Below are positions 7,040 to 14,262 of a stretch of DNA of 16,235 bases, one piece after another. How positions within the stretch are numbered: the first letter of the stretch is position 1; each line of letters begins with the position of its first letter. The stretch spans positions 1 through 16,235 of the forward strand of contig DASSWT010000181.1 in the NCBI GenBank assembly GCA_035704555.1. The letters are read 5' to 3'. Below the pieces are notes generated by a model that saw only the letters and a program-made list of their open reading frames with translations, ran no database searches and was not told where the DNA came from. Made by a program: the position numbers and the translations under genes. This stretch comes from Saccharospirillum sp035704555 (GTDB taxonomy: Bacteria > Pseudomonadota > Gammaproteobacteria > Pseudomonadales > Natronospirillaceae).

Positions 7040-7765
7040 TTACTGGTTTTGCACCCGCTCCAGTGAGGCTTGCAGTCGGTTGACGACTTCGACCGGGGTG
7101 TCTTTGTTCATCGCCAGGTACATGTCCACAGTGCGGATGATCCAGGCGGGTTCGATATCCGGGTAACCGGCATCTTCGGCCAGGTCGTAGGCATTAACGT
7201 CGGAGGCAATCCACACATCGATCTGACCCTGTGCCAGGCGTTGTGCGTTCAGGCTGTCGTTGGGCAGCGTCGAGACTTCGATGCCCTGATCCTGCAGGAA
7301 CAGAGTGGTGGCCGAGTTGTCGTATCCGCCGACCCGCAATGAGCGCAGATCATTAATGTCGTTGACCTCGACGTCGCTGCCCTGGTAACGAAAAATCGTC
7401 CAGTTGTATTGGGCGATAGGGCCGACCCATTGAAAGATATTCTCGCGCTGCGGTGTTCTGGCCGTGGAAAAAATTCCGTAATACGGGCGCTCCAGCGTTC
7501 GGCCATAGCCGACACCCCAGTTGCGCAAACGCATGCGGTAGTCGTAGCCAGCATCGGCGAGCAGTGCCTTGACCACTTCGGTTGAGGTACCACCAATGTC
7601 CTCGCGCCAGTGTTCATAATCACGGCCGGTCAGGCTGTAGTTATAGTTGCCGTAATTTTCCGTGTAGATGTACAGGCGGGTGTCGTCTTCGGCGAAGGCC
7701 GGTAGGCAGAACAAACAGGTCAGTGTCAGTAGTCGTGACAGAACCGGGGTAACGCTGAATTTCAT
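7040..7765 (-). CDS. Orphan periplasmic substrate-binding protein, SBP_bac_3-like
   Basis: A 241-residue secreted protein: signal peptide with core LLTLTCLFCLPAFA, cleavage predicted after Ala25, then an aromatic-rich stretch (YIYTENYGNYNYS). The domain pattern is that of family-3 solute-binding proteins: GGTSTEVVKALLADAGYDY as the first lobe helix, STARTPQRENIFQWVGPI with the usual Thr/Arg pair (Arg103, Arg107) that grips the ligand alpha-carboxylate, and DLRSLRVGGYDNSAT starting the second lobe. The canonical acidic residue motif of amino acid binders (GFDVDL) is replaced here, so the ligand may not be a standard amino acid. No permease or ATPase is linked to it; the Aap operon further right has its own binding protein. 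It may serve a distant transporter or a receptor. No clear Shine-Dalgarno was seen before the ATG. Confidence 0.85.
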   Translation of the reverse strand: MKFSVTPVLSRLLTLTCLFCLPAFAEDDTRLYIYTENYGNYNYSLTGRDYEHWREDIGGTSTEVVKALLADAGYDYRMRLRNWGVGYGRTLERPYYGIFSTARTPQRENIFQWVGPIAQYNWTIFRYQGSDVEVNDINDLRSLRVGGYDNSATTLFLQDQGIEVSTLPNDSLNAQRLAQGQIDVWIASDVNAYDLAEDAGYPDIEPAWIIRTVDMYLAMNKDTPVEVVNRLQASLERVQNQ

Positions 7766-7838
7766 GGCAGTGACTCTCAGGTGATTCCAGCCAAAAAGCT
7801 GGACGTTTTGGGGTCAGGCTATCCATGGGTTATTAATC

Positions 7839-8015
7839 ATGAGCGGTTCCCTGGCTCAGGTCGTGCAAATGACGGGTTCAGAGCGCACAGCACCGCCGCC
7901 GCGTCCAGCGGTTGCAGGTGAAGCGTTCCGGGAAAATCTGGATGGTGTTATACCCAACACCAGGGTAGAACCAGAGCAGGGCGGGTTAGAGGCAGCCCGC
8001 CTGCTCTATCTTTAG
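7839..8015 (+). CDS. Doubtful small ORF, 58 residues
   Basis: An ATG-to-TAG frame in the 280-bp gap encodes a 58-residue soluble, proline-rich peptide starting MSGSLAQVVQMTG and ending EAARLLYL. It has no cysteine, signal peptide or membrane segment. There is no recognisable Shine-Dalgarno before the ATG, and both neighbours are on the other strand. Codon choice is unremarkable for the window. The stop codon coincides with the start of a hairpin at 8013-8039. I recognise no family; it may be a chance frame. Confidence 0.2.
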   Translation: MSGSLAQVVQMTGSERTAPPPRPAVAGEAFRENLDGVIPNTRVEPEQGGLEAARLLYL

Positions 8016-8039
8016 CCCGGCCATTTTAGTGCCGGACTA
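7974..8039 (-). terminator. Hairpins downstream of aapP, possible terminator
   Basis: Two hairpins follow the aapP stop on the minus strand. The first pairs TAGCCCGGC (8013-8021) with GCCGGACTA (8031-8039), nine pairs including one wobble. The second pairs AGCAGGGCGGG (about 7976-7986) with CCCGCCTGCT (about 7996-8005), with one bulge. Neither is followed by a good T-run, so efficient intrinsic termination is uncertain. No other structure is evident between 7766 and 8045 apart from the doubtful small ORF. Confidence 0.35.
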
Positions 8040-8045
8040 ATGATA

Positions 8046-8810
8046 TTAATGACCGAGGATCTGGCTCAGGAACAACTTGGTCCGGTCATTTTTTGGGTTA
8101 TCGAAGAACTCGTGCGGTTCGTTTTCTTCAACTATCTGACCGGCGTCCATGAAGATCACCCGGTCGGCGACCTGTTTGGCGAAGCCCATTTCATGGGTAA
8201 CGCACAACATGGTCATGCCATCTTCGGCGAGCTCAATCATCACGTCCAGCACTTCCTTGATCATCTCGGGGTCGAGCGCCGAGGTTGGTTCGTCGAACAG
8301 CATCACTTTTGGGTTCATGCACAGAGAGCGGGCAATCGCCACGCGCTGCTGCTGCCCACCTGACAACTGCCCCGGGAACTTGTGGGCCTGTTCGGCAATC
8401 TTGACCCGTTCCAGAAACTTCATGGCGGTTGCTTCGGCTTCCTTCTTGGGCTGCTTGAGCACGAACATCGGCGCCAGGGTCAGGTTGTCGAGCACGGTCA
8501 GGTGTGGGAACAGATTAAAGTGCTGGAACACCATGCACACATCCTTGCGGATAACTTCGATGTTCTTGACGTTGTCGCCGAGCTCAATGCCGTTGACGAT
8601 GATGTCGCCTTCCTGATGTTCTTCCAGGCGGTTCAGGCAGCGAATCAGGGTCGATTTTCCCGAGCCCGAGGGGCCACAGATAACGATACGTTCGCCTTGT
8701 TTTACATCCAGATCGATGTCGGTCAGGACGTGAAAATCACCGAACCACTTGTTCATTTTTTTGACCTGAATAACAGATTCACGGTCGGACAGTCGGCTTT
8801 GTTCAGTCAT
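8046..8810 (-). CDS. aapP: Polar amino acid ABC importer, ATP-binding subunit (AapP type)
   Basis: This 254-residue cytoplasmic ATPase powers the Aap importer. Motifs are all intact: Walker A GPSGSGKST (46-54), Q-loop Gln96 in VFQHFNLFPH, signature LSGGQQQR (149-156), Walker B VMLFDEP (169-175) with catalytic Glu174, D-loop SALD, and switch His206 in CVTHEMGFA. FNLFPHLTVLDN and the C-terminal FFDNPKNDRTKLFLSQIL are typical of the polar amino acid (GlnQ/HisP/AapP) subfamily. The ATG at 8808-8810 is preceded by AGGAG with about 8 nt spacing. It is the last gene of aapJQMP, 11 nt after aapM, and would be cotranscribed with it. Confidence 0.93.
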   Translation of the reverse strand: MTEQSRLSDRESVIQVKKMNKWFGDFHVLTDIDLDVKQGERIVICGPSGSGKSTLIRCLNRLEEHQEGDIIVNGIELGDNVKNIEVIRKDVCMVFQHFNLFPHLTVLDNLTLAPMFVLKQPKKEAEATAMKFLERVKIAEQAHKFPGQLSGGQQQRVAIARSLCMNPKVMLFDEPTSALDPEMIKEVLDVMIELAEDGMTMLCVTHEMGFAKQVADRVIFMDAGQIVEENEPHEFFDNPKNDRTKLFLSQILGH

Positions 8811-8821
8811 ATGCTGGACTC

Positions 8822-9913
8822 CTAGTGTGAGGTGCTCTTCTTCAGGTCGTTGTCGAGGTACGCGCTGTATCGCGACATAAAGAAGCAGAAGCAGAAGTAA
8901 ATAAGGGCAATGAAGAGATACGCTTCAACAAATTGCTGACGCCACATGGGGTCGTTGACGGCGGCACGGGTTGCTGCCAACAAATCAAACAGACCGATGA
9001 TGACCACCAGCGAGGTATCCTTGAACAAGGAAATAAAGGTACTCATGGTTGGTGGAATCACCAGGCGCAATGCCTGCGGCAATATGATCTTGAACGTCTT
9101 TTGCCAGTAATTCAGACCCAGCGAATCAGCGGCTTCATATTGCCCCTTGGGAATTGCCTGCATACCACCGCGGAAAACCTCGGCCAGATAAGCTGCCTGG
9201 AAGAAGATGATACCGATCTGTGCCCGCAGAAGAACATCAATGCTTACGCCTTCCGGCAGGAACAACGGAAACATCACAGAGGCCATGAACAGCACCGAGA
9301 TCAATGGCACACCCCGGAATACTTCAATGACCACAATACAAACGACTTTAATCAGTGGCATATCGGAACGCCGTCCCAGGGCCAGTAACAAGGCAAGCGG
9401 AGCCGCGAAAGCGATGCCGACCACGGCCAGAACCAGAGTCAGTGTCAAGCCGCCCCACTGGGCAGTACGCACCGGTGTCAGGCCCAGAATACCGCCGCGC
9501 AAGACAAAGTAGACCGCGATGAAACCGACAATCCAGGCGACAGCCAGCCAGGGAGACCAGAACCGGCGGTTCATACTCAGTAGCATGCCGGACGTCAGCA
9601 TGATCATGGCCACCAGCGGCCGCCAATGCAGCTCGGAAGGATAGGTGCCGAACAACAGGAAGCGCCACATATCATGAACGTAAGCCCAGCATGCCCCTGT
9701 TGCGGTTTCACACGCTTCTTTGGCTGCACCAAAGCTGGCGTTTATAACCGCCCAGGAGACCAGAACATCCAGTACGCTCCAGATGATATAGATACAAAAC
9801 AACGTAATAGCTGCGTTGAGTGGTGTGGAAAAAAGATTCTCTTTCATCCAGCGCAGGCTGCGGTTAACGACCGGGCCGCTGACGGGACGAGCTCTGTTGG
9901 TAGTCTCGGTCAT
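8822..9913 (-). CDS. aapM: Polar amino acid ABC importer, permease subunit (AapM type)
   Basis: A 363-residue inner-membrane permease. After a short cytoplasmic N terminus comes TM1 (about 34-55), a periplasmic loop with two Cys, further TMs, and the HisM-type transport domain with RGVPLISVLFMAS. The ATPase-contact (EAA) loop reads YEAADSLGLNYWQKTFKIILPQALR, followed by PTMSTFISLFKDTSLVVIIGL. Length and the long N-terminal half, with extra TMs before the transport domain, fit AapM/BztC rather than the shorter HisM/GlnP. It starts with ATG 9911-9913, one base after the aapQ stop (TGA-G-ATG), implying translational coupling. It should form a heterodimer with AapQ. Confidence 0.93.
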   Translation of the reverse strand: MTETTNRARPVSGPVVNRSLRWMKENLFSTPLNAAITLFCIYIIWSVLDVLVSWAVINASFGAAKEACETATGACWAYVHDMWRFLLFGTYPSELHWRPLVAMIMLTSGMLLSMNRRFWSPWLAVAWIVGFIAVYFVLRGGILGLTPVRTAQWGGLTLTLVLAVVGIAFAAPLALLLALGRRSDMPLIKVVCIVVIEVFRGVPLISVLFMASVMFPLFLPEGVSIDVLLRAQIGIIFFQAAYLAEVFRGGMQAIPKGQYEAADSLGLNYWQKTFKIILPQALRLVIPPTMSTFISLFKDTSLVVIIGLFDLLAATRAAVNDPMWRQQFVEAYLFIALIYFCFCFFMSRYSAYLDNDLKKSTSH

Positions 9914-9914
9914 C

Positions 9915-11105
9915 TCAACGCTCCACCAGCGACATGCGCTTGTTGTACCAGTTCATAAAGAGGGAAACGAGCAAGCTGATACTGAGGTAGACCGTCATGA
10001 AGATAGCCACCCCTTCAACCGCCTGGCCGGTCTGGTTCATGGTCGTGTTGGACACGGAAACGAGGTCCGGGTAACCAATGGCGACCGCCAGAGAGCTGTT
10101 CTTGGTCAGGTTCAAATACTGGTTGGTCAACGGAGGGATGATGACGCGCAATGCTTGTGGCAATACGATCAAGCGCATGATCCAGGAAGAGCGCAAGCCC
10201 AGCGAGGTGGCTGCTTCTGTCTGACCGTAAGGAACCGACTGAATCCCGCTTCGAACCACTTCAGCAATATACGTTGTGGTGTAAAGGGTAAGCCCTAACA
10301 GAAGTGCGGTGAACTCAGGGCTCATGCGAGCACCACCCTGAAAGTTGAACGTATCAATTTTAGGAACGTTCATTTCAGTGGGTGCACCAAACACGAGCCA
10401 GACCAGGAATGGTACGGCAACAATGATGCCTAGCCCCACACTGAGGTGCGGGAAAATGTGGCCCGTTGCTTCAAGACGTTTCAGACTCCACCTGCGCAGA
10501 AAAAATGCACCGGCGATGCCTGCAATAAACCCGACGCCGACCCAGGTCCAGGCAGGGTGATTGGCCATGACCGGAATATAAAGCCCGCGATTGGACAGAA
10601 AAACGCCTTCTATCGGGTTAAGCGCCGAGCGAAGTCCGGGTAAGCCACGGGTAATAACGGCATACCAGAAGATCAGTTGCAGAAGCACGGGGATATTTCG
10701 AAAGGTCTCAATATAGGTAACGCCGATGAACCGCAGCAACCAGTTCTTGGATACAGTGGCGATACCAATAATGGTGCCGAGAATAGTGGCAAGTACAATA
10801 CCAATGCTCGCTACTTTGAGGGTGTTGGTGATGCCTACCAGCAAAGCGCGACCATAACTGTCATCGGCCGAGTAGGCGATAACACTTTCGCTGATACCAA
10901 AAGCGGCTTCGCGATCGAGAAAACCAAAACCAGTTGCAATGTCCTGAGCTCTCAGGTTGGCCAGAGTATTACTGACCAGATACCAGCCGAGCAAAAAGAC
11001 ACCGCCAAATACCAGAATCTGATAGACGACAGAGCGGAAGGTCTTGTCATACAAAATAGTCAGAATCGGGTTAACGTCGTTACTTTTTGAGTGTTTGGGG
11101 CTCAT
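9915..11105 (-). CDS. aapQ: Polar amino acid ABC importer, permease subunit (AapQ type)
   Basis: A 396-residue inner-membrane permease. The N-terminal TM (YQILVFGGVFLLGWYLV), a periplasmic loop with GFGFLDREAAFGI, ETFRNIPVLLQLIFWYAV, and the EAA loop TEAATSLGLRSSWIMRLIVLPQALR followed by PLTNQYLNLTKNSSLAVAIGYPDLVSV are the AapQ/BztB hallmarks. I use the ATG at 11103-11105 because GGAG lies 9 nt before it. An in-frame TTG at 11120 would include that GGAG in the coding sequence. It is separated from aapJ by 122 nt containing a strong terminator-like hairpin, so its expression probably depends on read-through. It partners AapM. Confidence 0.93.
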   Translation of the reverse strand: MSPKHSKSNDVNPILTILYDKTFRSVVYQILVFGGVFLLGWYLVSNTLANLRAQDIATGFGFLDREAAFGISESVIAYSADDSYGRALLVGITNTLKVASIGIVLATILGTIIGIATVSKNWLLRFIGVTYIETFRNIPVLLQLIFWYAVITRGLPGLRSALNPIEGVFLSNRGLYIPVMANHPAWTWVGVGFIAGIAGAFFLRRWSLKRLEATGHIFPHLSVGLGIIVAVPFLVWLVFGAPTEMNVPKIDTFNFQGGARMSPEFTALLLGLTLYTTTYIAEVVRSGIQSVPYGQTEAATSLGLRSSWIMRLIVLPQALRVIIPPLTNQYLNLTKNSSLAVAIGYPDLVSVSNTTMNQTGQAVEGVAIFMTVYLSISLLVSLFMNWYNKRMSLVER

Positions 11106-11155
11106 ACCCGACGTCTCCAAAGGGAATGCAAATCAGAATAATGCAATGAGCTTAT

Positions 11156-11183
11156 AAAAAGCGGCCCTGTTGGACAGGGCCGC
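11156..11183 (-). terminator. Attenuating intrinsic terminator between aapJ and aapQ
   Basis: On the minus strand, GCGGCCCTGT and ACAGGGCCGC form a perfect 10-bp GC-rich stem with a 3-nt loop (11161-11183), followed at once by TTTTT (11156-11160) and TATAAG. This is a textbook rho-independent terminator, about 45 nt after the aapJ stop and about 50 nt before the aapQ start. Such elements are usual where a binding protein is needed in excess over its permease; partial read-through or 3'-end stabilisation of aapJ mRNA would give this. Confidence 0.9.
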
Positions 11184-11227
11184 AGCGTTAACGTGAGTTC
11201 AGCAATATTGCATTGCCGGGCTGCTAA

Positions 11228-12250
11228 TTAACGAACGGGTTGGGCGTACATCAGGCCACCATTGGTCCACAGCGCGTTAAGACCGCGCTCAAGACCGAGC
11301 AGATCGGTTACGTTGGTTTTGTAAGACTCACCGTAGTTGCCCACCTGAGAGATGATGTTGTAAGCCCAGTCTTCGTCCAGACCCAGAGCTTCACCCAGGC
11401 CAGGAGTGGCGCCGAGCAAACGCTGGATACCCGGGTTCTGGCTGTTTTCGCGCATTTCATCAACGTTTTCTGAGTTAACGCCATACTCTTCTGCTTCGAT
11501 CATAGCGTTCAAAGACCAGCGAACGATATCCATGAATTCATCATCGCCATGGCGAACCGCTGGGCCCAGCGGTTCTTTGGAGATGATTTCTGGCAGGATG
11601 AGGTAATCAGCCGGGTTCTGCGCAGAAATGTTACGGGCAGAAGCCAGACCAGAGGCATCGGTAGTGTAAACGTCGCAACGACCGGCGAAGAAGGCCGCTG
11701 TTACTTCAGAGGTGTTTTCGATTACAACCGGTTCGAATTCCATGCCCTGGGCACGGAAGTAGTCGGCCAGGTTCAGTTCGGTTGTGGTACCTGGCTCAAC
11801 GCAGATGGCTGCACCGCTCAGCTGCTTGGCACTGGTGACACCCAGGTCTTTACGAACCATGAAACCCTGACCGTCATAGTAATTGACGCCAGCGAAGTTC
11901 AGACCCAGAGACGTATCACGGGTCAGAGTCCAGGTGGTGTTACGCGACAGGATGTCGACTTCGCCAGACTGCAGGGCTGTAAAACGCTGGTTGGCGGTCA
12001 GCGCCGTAAAACGAACGGCTTCCGAGTCACCCAGCATCGCTGCGGCTACCGCACGGCACAGATCAACATCAAGACCGGCCCACTCGCCACTGGTTGCACT
12101 CGAAAAACCGGGCAGAGAGGTGTTAACACCGCACTGAATGTAGCCCTTGTCCATAATGGCATCAACGGTTTCACCGGCTTGTACGCCAGCGGCCAGGACA
12201 GACAGTGACAACGCCGCTACGGCGCTTGTGCTAGTCAGTTTCTTAAGCAT
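11228..12250 (-). CDS. aapJ: Polar amino acid ABC importer, periplasmic binding protein (AapJ type)
   Basis: A 340-residue periplasmic protein, matching the usual AapJ/BztA length of about 340 and longer than HisJ/GlnH. The signal peptide is MLKKLTSTSAVAALSLSVLA, with cleavage after GVQA (about residue 25). The mature part shows the family-3 pattern: GYIQCGVNTSLPGFS, GEWAGLDVDLCRAVAAAML (ligand-binding Asp motif), RFTALQSGEVDILSRNTTWTLTRD, GAAICVEPGTTTELNLADY and AGRCDVYTTDASGLAS. The four cysteines at conserved spots fit disulfides in this subfamily. I use the ATG at 12248-12250, with GGAG six nt before it, because it starts a clean signal peptide; an upstream frame adds 22 unlikely residues. 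Homologues bind a broad range of polar L-amino acids. It is first in aapJQMP and probably the target of the sigma-54 regulator encoded just upstream. Confidence 0.94.
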   Translation of the reverse strand: MLKKLTSTSAVAALSLSVLAAGVQAGETVDAIMDKGYIQCGVNTSLPGFSSATSGEWAGLDVDLCRAVAAAMLGDSEAVRFTALTANQRFTALQSGEVDILSRNTTWTLTRDTSLGLNFAGVNYYDGQGFMVRKDLGVTSAKQLSGAAICVEPGTTTELNLADYFRAQGMEFEPVVIENTSEVTAAFFAGRCDVYTTDASGLASARNISAQNPADYLILPEIISKEPLGPAVRHGDDEFMDIVRWSLNAMIEAEEYGVNSENVDEMRENSQNPGIQRLLGATPGLGEALGLDEDWAYNIISQVGNYGESYKTNVTDLLGLERGLNALWTNGGLMYAQPVR

Positions 12251-12327
12251 TTTACTCTCCATTATTTCATTGCTTTTATTATCGGCTTTGGCAGACCAGT
12301 CGGTGCACCCAAGCACTGATGACCACT

Positions 12328-12374
12328 CAGACCGGAGGTCTGTGCGGATTCTCGCTTCCGGTTCGTGACCGGAA
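12328..12374 (-). promoter_or_regulatory. Two hairpins in the aapJ 5' leader
   Basis: If transcription starts near 12470, the aapJ leader is about 220 nt. It contains a perfect 6-bp hairpin (CAGACC-GGA-GGTCTG, 12328-12342) and a perfect 7-bp hairpin (TTCCGGT/ACCGGAA, 12356-12374). No T-run follows either. I recognise no riboswitch consensus. They may affect stability or translation, or mean nothing. Confidence 0.3.
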
Positions 12375-12479
12375 ACAAACGTGATGCAAACGCCAAAACG
12401 TCTGCAGTCTGTAAGGAGGATCGAGCGGCAATCGAAATCGCCTTAACATTTTTATTATGGTTCGATGCCGTTAATACAT

Positions 12480-12495
12480 AGCAAGGATGGGGCCA
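12480..12495 (-). promoter_or_regulatory. Sigma-54 (-24/-12) promoter for aapJQMP
   Basis: The minus strand reads TGGCCCCATCCTTGCT, which fits TGGCACG-N4-TTGCW with both invariant GG and GC doublets at correct spacing and only two departures (A to C, G to C). Initiation would be around 12469-12470, about 220 nt before the aapJ ATG. The neighbouring gene is a sigma-54 activator, which supports this call. Confidence 0.75.
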
Positions 12496-12513
12496 GTTTG
12501 TACCGATACACTC

Positions 12514-12526
12514 CAAGCTATTGATA
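12514..12526 (-). promoter_or_regulatory. IHF binding-site consensus
   Basis: The minus strand reads TATCAATAGCTTG, a full match to WATCAANNNNTTR, next to an AT-rich TATATAT stretch. It lies between the -24 element (12495) and the first upstream repeat (12575), where IHF usually bends DNA to bring enhancer-bound activators onto sigma-54 polymerase. Confidence 0.6.
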
Positions 12527-12574
12527 TATATGAGTTTATACTTGGTTCCGACGTTTGACTAGACACCGGGTGGC

Positions 12575-12590
12575 TATAACCAGAGGAATA
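12575..12590. promoter_or_regulatory. Candidate enhancer repeat, copy 1 (TATAACCA-N3-GAATA)
   Basis: TATAACCA-GAG-GAATA, about 105-120 nt upstream of the inferred aapJ start. With two preceding bases it forms a near palindrome, GGCTATAACC. It is identical to copies 2 and 3 outside the 3-nt spacer and at typical enhancer distance for an NtrC-type activator. Confidence 0.55.
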
Positions 12591-12729
12591 ACTGTCTGGT
12601 CAGAGTAGCTGCCAATCTGCGCTGTGCCAAGGTGGTGTGATGGTGGGGAGCGAAAAAGTGCCCTGTTATAGTGTTTTACGAAGGTGAGCAGGGCGTCAGC
12701 TAACTGTCAGGGCGGTGTAAGTGCTGGTC

Positions 12730-12763
12730 TATAACCATTGGAATAGTTATAACCAAAAGAATA
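12730..12763. promoter_or_regulatory. Candidate enhancer repeats, tandem copies 2 and 3
   Basis: TATAACCA-TTG-GAATA (12730-12745) and TATAACCA-AAA-GAATA (12748-12763) repeat in tandem with an 18-bp period, about 260-295 nt upstream of the inferred aapJ start. The 13 defined positions are identical in all three copies in this gap. The pair lies 66 nt beyond the end of the response-regulator gene. Nothing else is evident in the rest of the 12251-12828 gap. Confidence 0.55.
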
Positions 12764-12828
12764 AGTTCGCTTGGTTTTGAGCGCTGGATCACACAACTGG
12801 GATCGGCAGGCGCAATGTCCGCTGGGCA

Positions 12829-14262
12829 TCACGATTCAAGTTCACGCTGCCGCTTCAATCGCTTGCTCAGGGCGGGCTGTGAAATCCCGAGAATGCGGGC
12901 GGCTATGGACTGATTGTGGCCGGCGCGGTGCATAGCCTCGGCGATCAGCAAGTCATCGATTTCGGCCAGGGTGGGTAAACGGTTGTCCGGAGCGAAGTGA
13001 ACCAGGGTGTTGTCCTGGCTGGCATTCTCGGCTCCTTGTCCGTGGCTGAACAGATGCAGGCCCTGACGGGTCAGGGCCCCGTTGTGGTGGCGGCTCACTG
13101 AGTCGAAGGCGATGGCCCTCAGCTCCCGCACATTGCCCGGAAATTCATACGCCTGCAGCGCGGCCCACAGATCGAGGCTGAACTCGGGTAAGGGTTTGCC
13201 CATATCCTCGGCCGCCTGTTCGGCAAAATAGGTGAACAACAACCGGATGTCTTCGCGACGGGCGCGCAAGGGCGGAATCAGGACCTGGTGAGTGCACAAG
13301 CGATAATAGAGGTCGCGCCGGAAGGCACCCTCACGTTGGCGTTCGGCCAGATCCTGATGGGTGGCGACAATGATGCGGGCTTGCAGGCGTTTGGGCCGGT
13401 CGGCACCCATGGGGTAGAACTCTCCCTCCTGCAGCAACCGCAGCAGCTTGATCTGACTGCTCGGGCTCAGATCGCCAATCTCGTCCAGAAACAGGGTACC
13501 GCCCGAGGCTCCTTCAACCAGACCGGGGCGTTCCTGATCTGCACCGGTAAAGGCACCTTTGCGGTGGCCGAAGAGGGTATCGTTAAAGATGTGGTCGTCG
13601 AGCCCGGCCACGTTTACCGTCACCAGCTTGCCCTGGCGGCCACTCAGCGTATGGACCGCCCGGGCGATCAATTCTTTACCCGTACCACTTTCGCCGCAGA
13701 TCATCACTGGTTGGGAGCTTTTCGCCACCGATTCCAGATATTGAAACACTGAGGCCATGCTGCGGCTCTGGGTCAGAATGCGGGAAAAGGCTTCGGGTGA
13801 ATCCAGTTGTCGGCTCAGCACCCTGTGGCGCAGCTCCTGGTTTTCCCGCTTGATCTCCTGCAACTGAATGGCACGCTTAATGCCCTCGAGTAACCGCGCC
13901 GACTCGGTGGTCTTCACGTAAAAATCAAAGGCACCCAGACGCAGGCATTCGACGGCGGTCTCCACCTGGTTCAAACCACTGATGACCACGACCGCAACAT
14001 CCGGAAAGGCTTCAGCCATCTCGATCAGCAAGTCTTTGCCGGATTTGTAGGGCATGTTCAGGTCGAGCAACACCACGCCGATGGCATGGTGTTCCAGGTA
14101 GTTCATGGCTTCGCGACTGTCCTGACAGTAGTGCAGGTTGGTGATGCCACCTTTGCGCTCCAGCATCAGGCCCAGGCTGCGATGGTATGACGGTTCGTCG
14201 TCGATCAGCAGAATGCCAAATTCGGGGTAGAGACTGCGTTTCTTGTTTTTGTTGCCTGTCAT
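12829..14262 (-). CDS. Sigma-54-dependent response regulator (NtrC family)
   Basis: A 477-residue cytoplasmic activator with three domains. The receiver (about 16-135) has acidic Asp21-Asp22, phospho-acceptor Asp67 in VVLLDLNMP, Ser95 and Lys117. The AAA+ domain (about 160-390) has Walker A GESGTGKE (190-197), an exact GAFTGA sigma-54 contact loop (236-241), Walker B GGTLFLDEIGD (Asp260, Glu261) and the arginine finger region FRRDLYYRL. A Fis-type helix-turn-helix ends the protein (HNQSIAARILGISQPALSKR, 449-468). The ATG at 14260-14262 overlaps the kinase stop as ATGA, so the pair is translationally coupled. An in-frame GTG 21 nt upstream is unlikely. Its probable target is the sigma-54 promoter of aapJ, directly downstream. 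Loosely comparable to AauR or DctD; not assignable to either by eye. Confidence 0.93.
   Translation of the reverse strand: MTGNKNKKRSLYPEFGILLIDDEPSYHRSLGLMLERKGGITNLHYCQDSREAMNYLEHHAIGVVLLDLNMPYKSGKDLLIEMAEAFPDVAVVVISGLNQVETAVECLRLGAFDFYVKTTESARLLEGIKRAIQLQEIKRENQELRHRVLSRQLDSPEAFSRILTQSRSMASVFQYLESVAKSSQPVMICGESGTGKELIARAVHTLSGRQGKLVTVNVAGLDDHIFNDTLFGHRKGAFTGADQERPGLVEGASGGTLFLDEIGDLSPSSQIKLLRLLQEGEFYPMGADRPKRLQARIIVATHQDLAERQREGAFRRDLYYRLCTHQVLIPPLRARREDIRLLFTYFAEQAAEDMGKPLPEFSLDLWAALQAYEFPGNVRELRAIAFDSVSRHHNGALTRQGLHLFSHGQGAENASQDNTLVHFAPDNRLPTLAEIDDLLIAEAMHRAGHNQSIAARILGISQPALSKRLKRQRELES

Noticed and set aside
11103..11120. TTG start at 11120 for aapQ
   Set aside because: The GGAG that best serves translation would lie at its second codon; the ATG at 11105 has correct spacing to it.
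12382..12400. Second sigma-54-like motif (minus strand TGGCGTTTGCA)
   Set aside because: The GG and GC doublets are too close together for a functional -24/-12 promoter.
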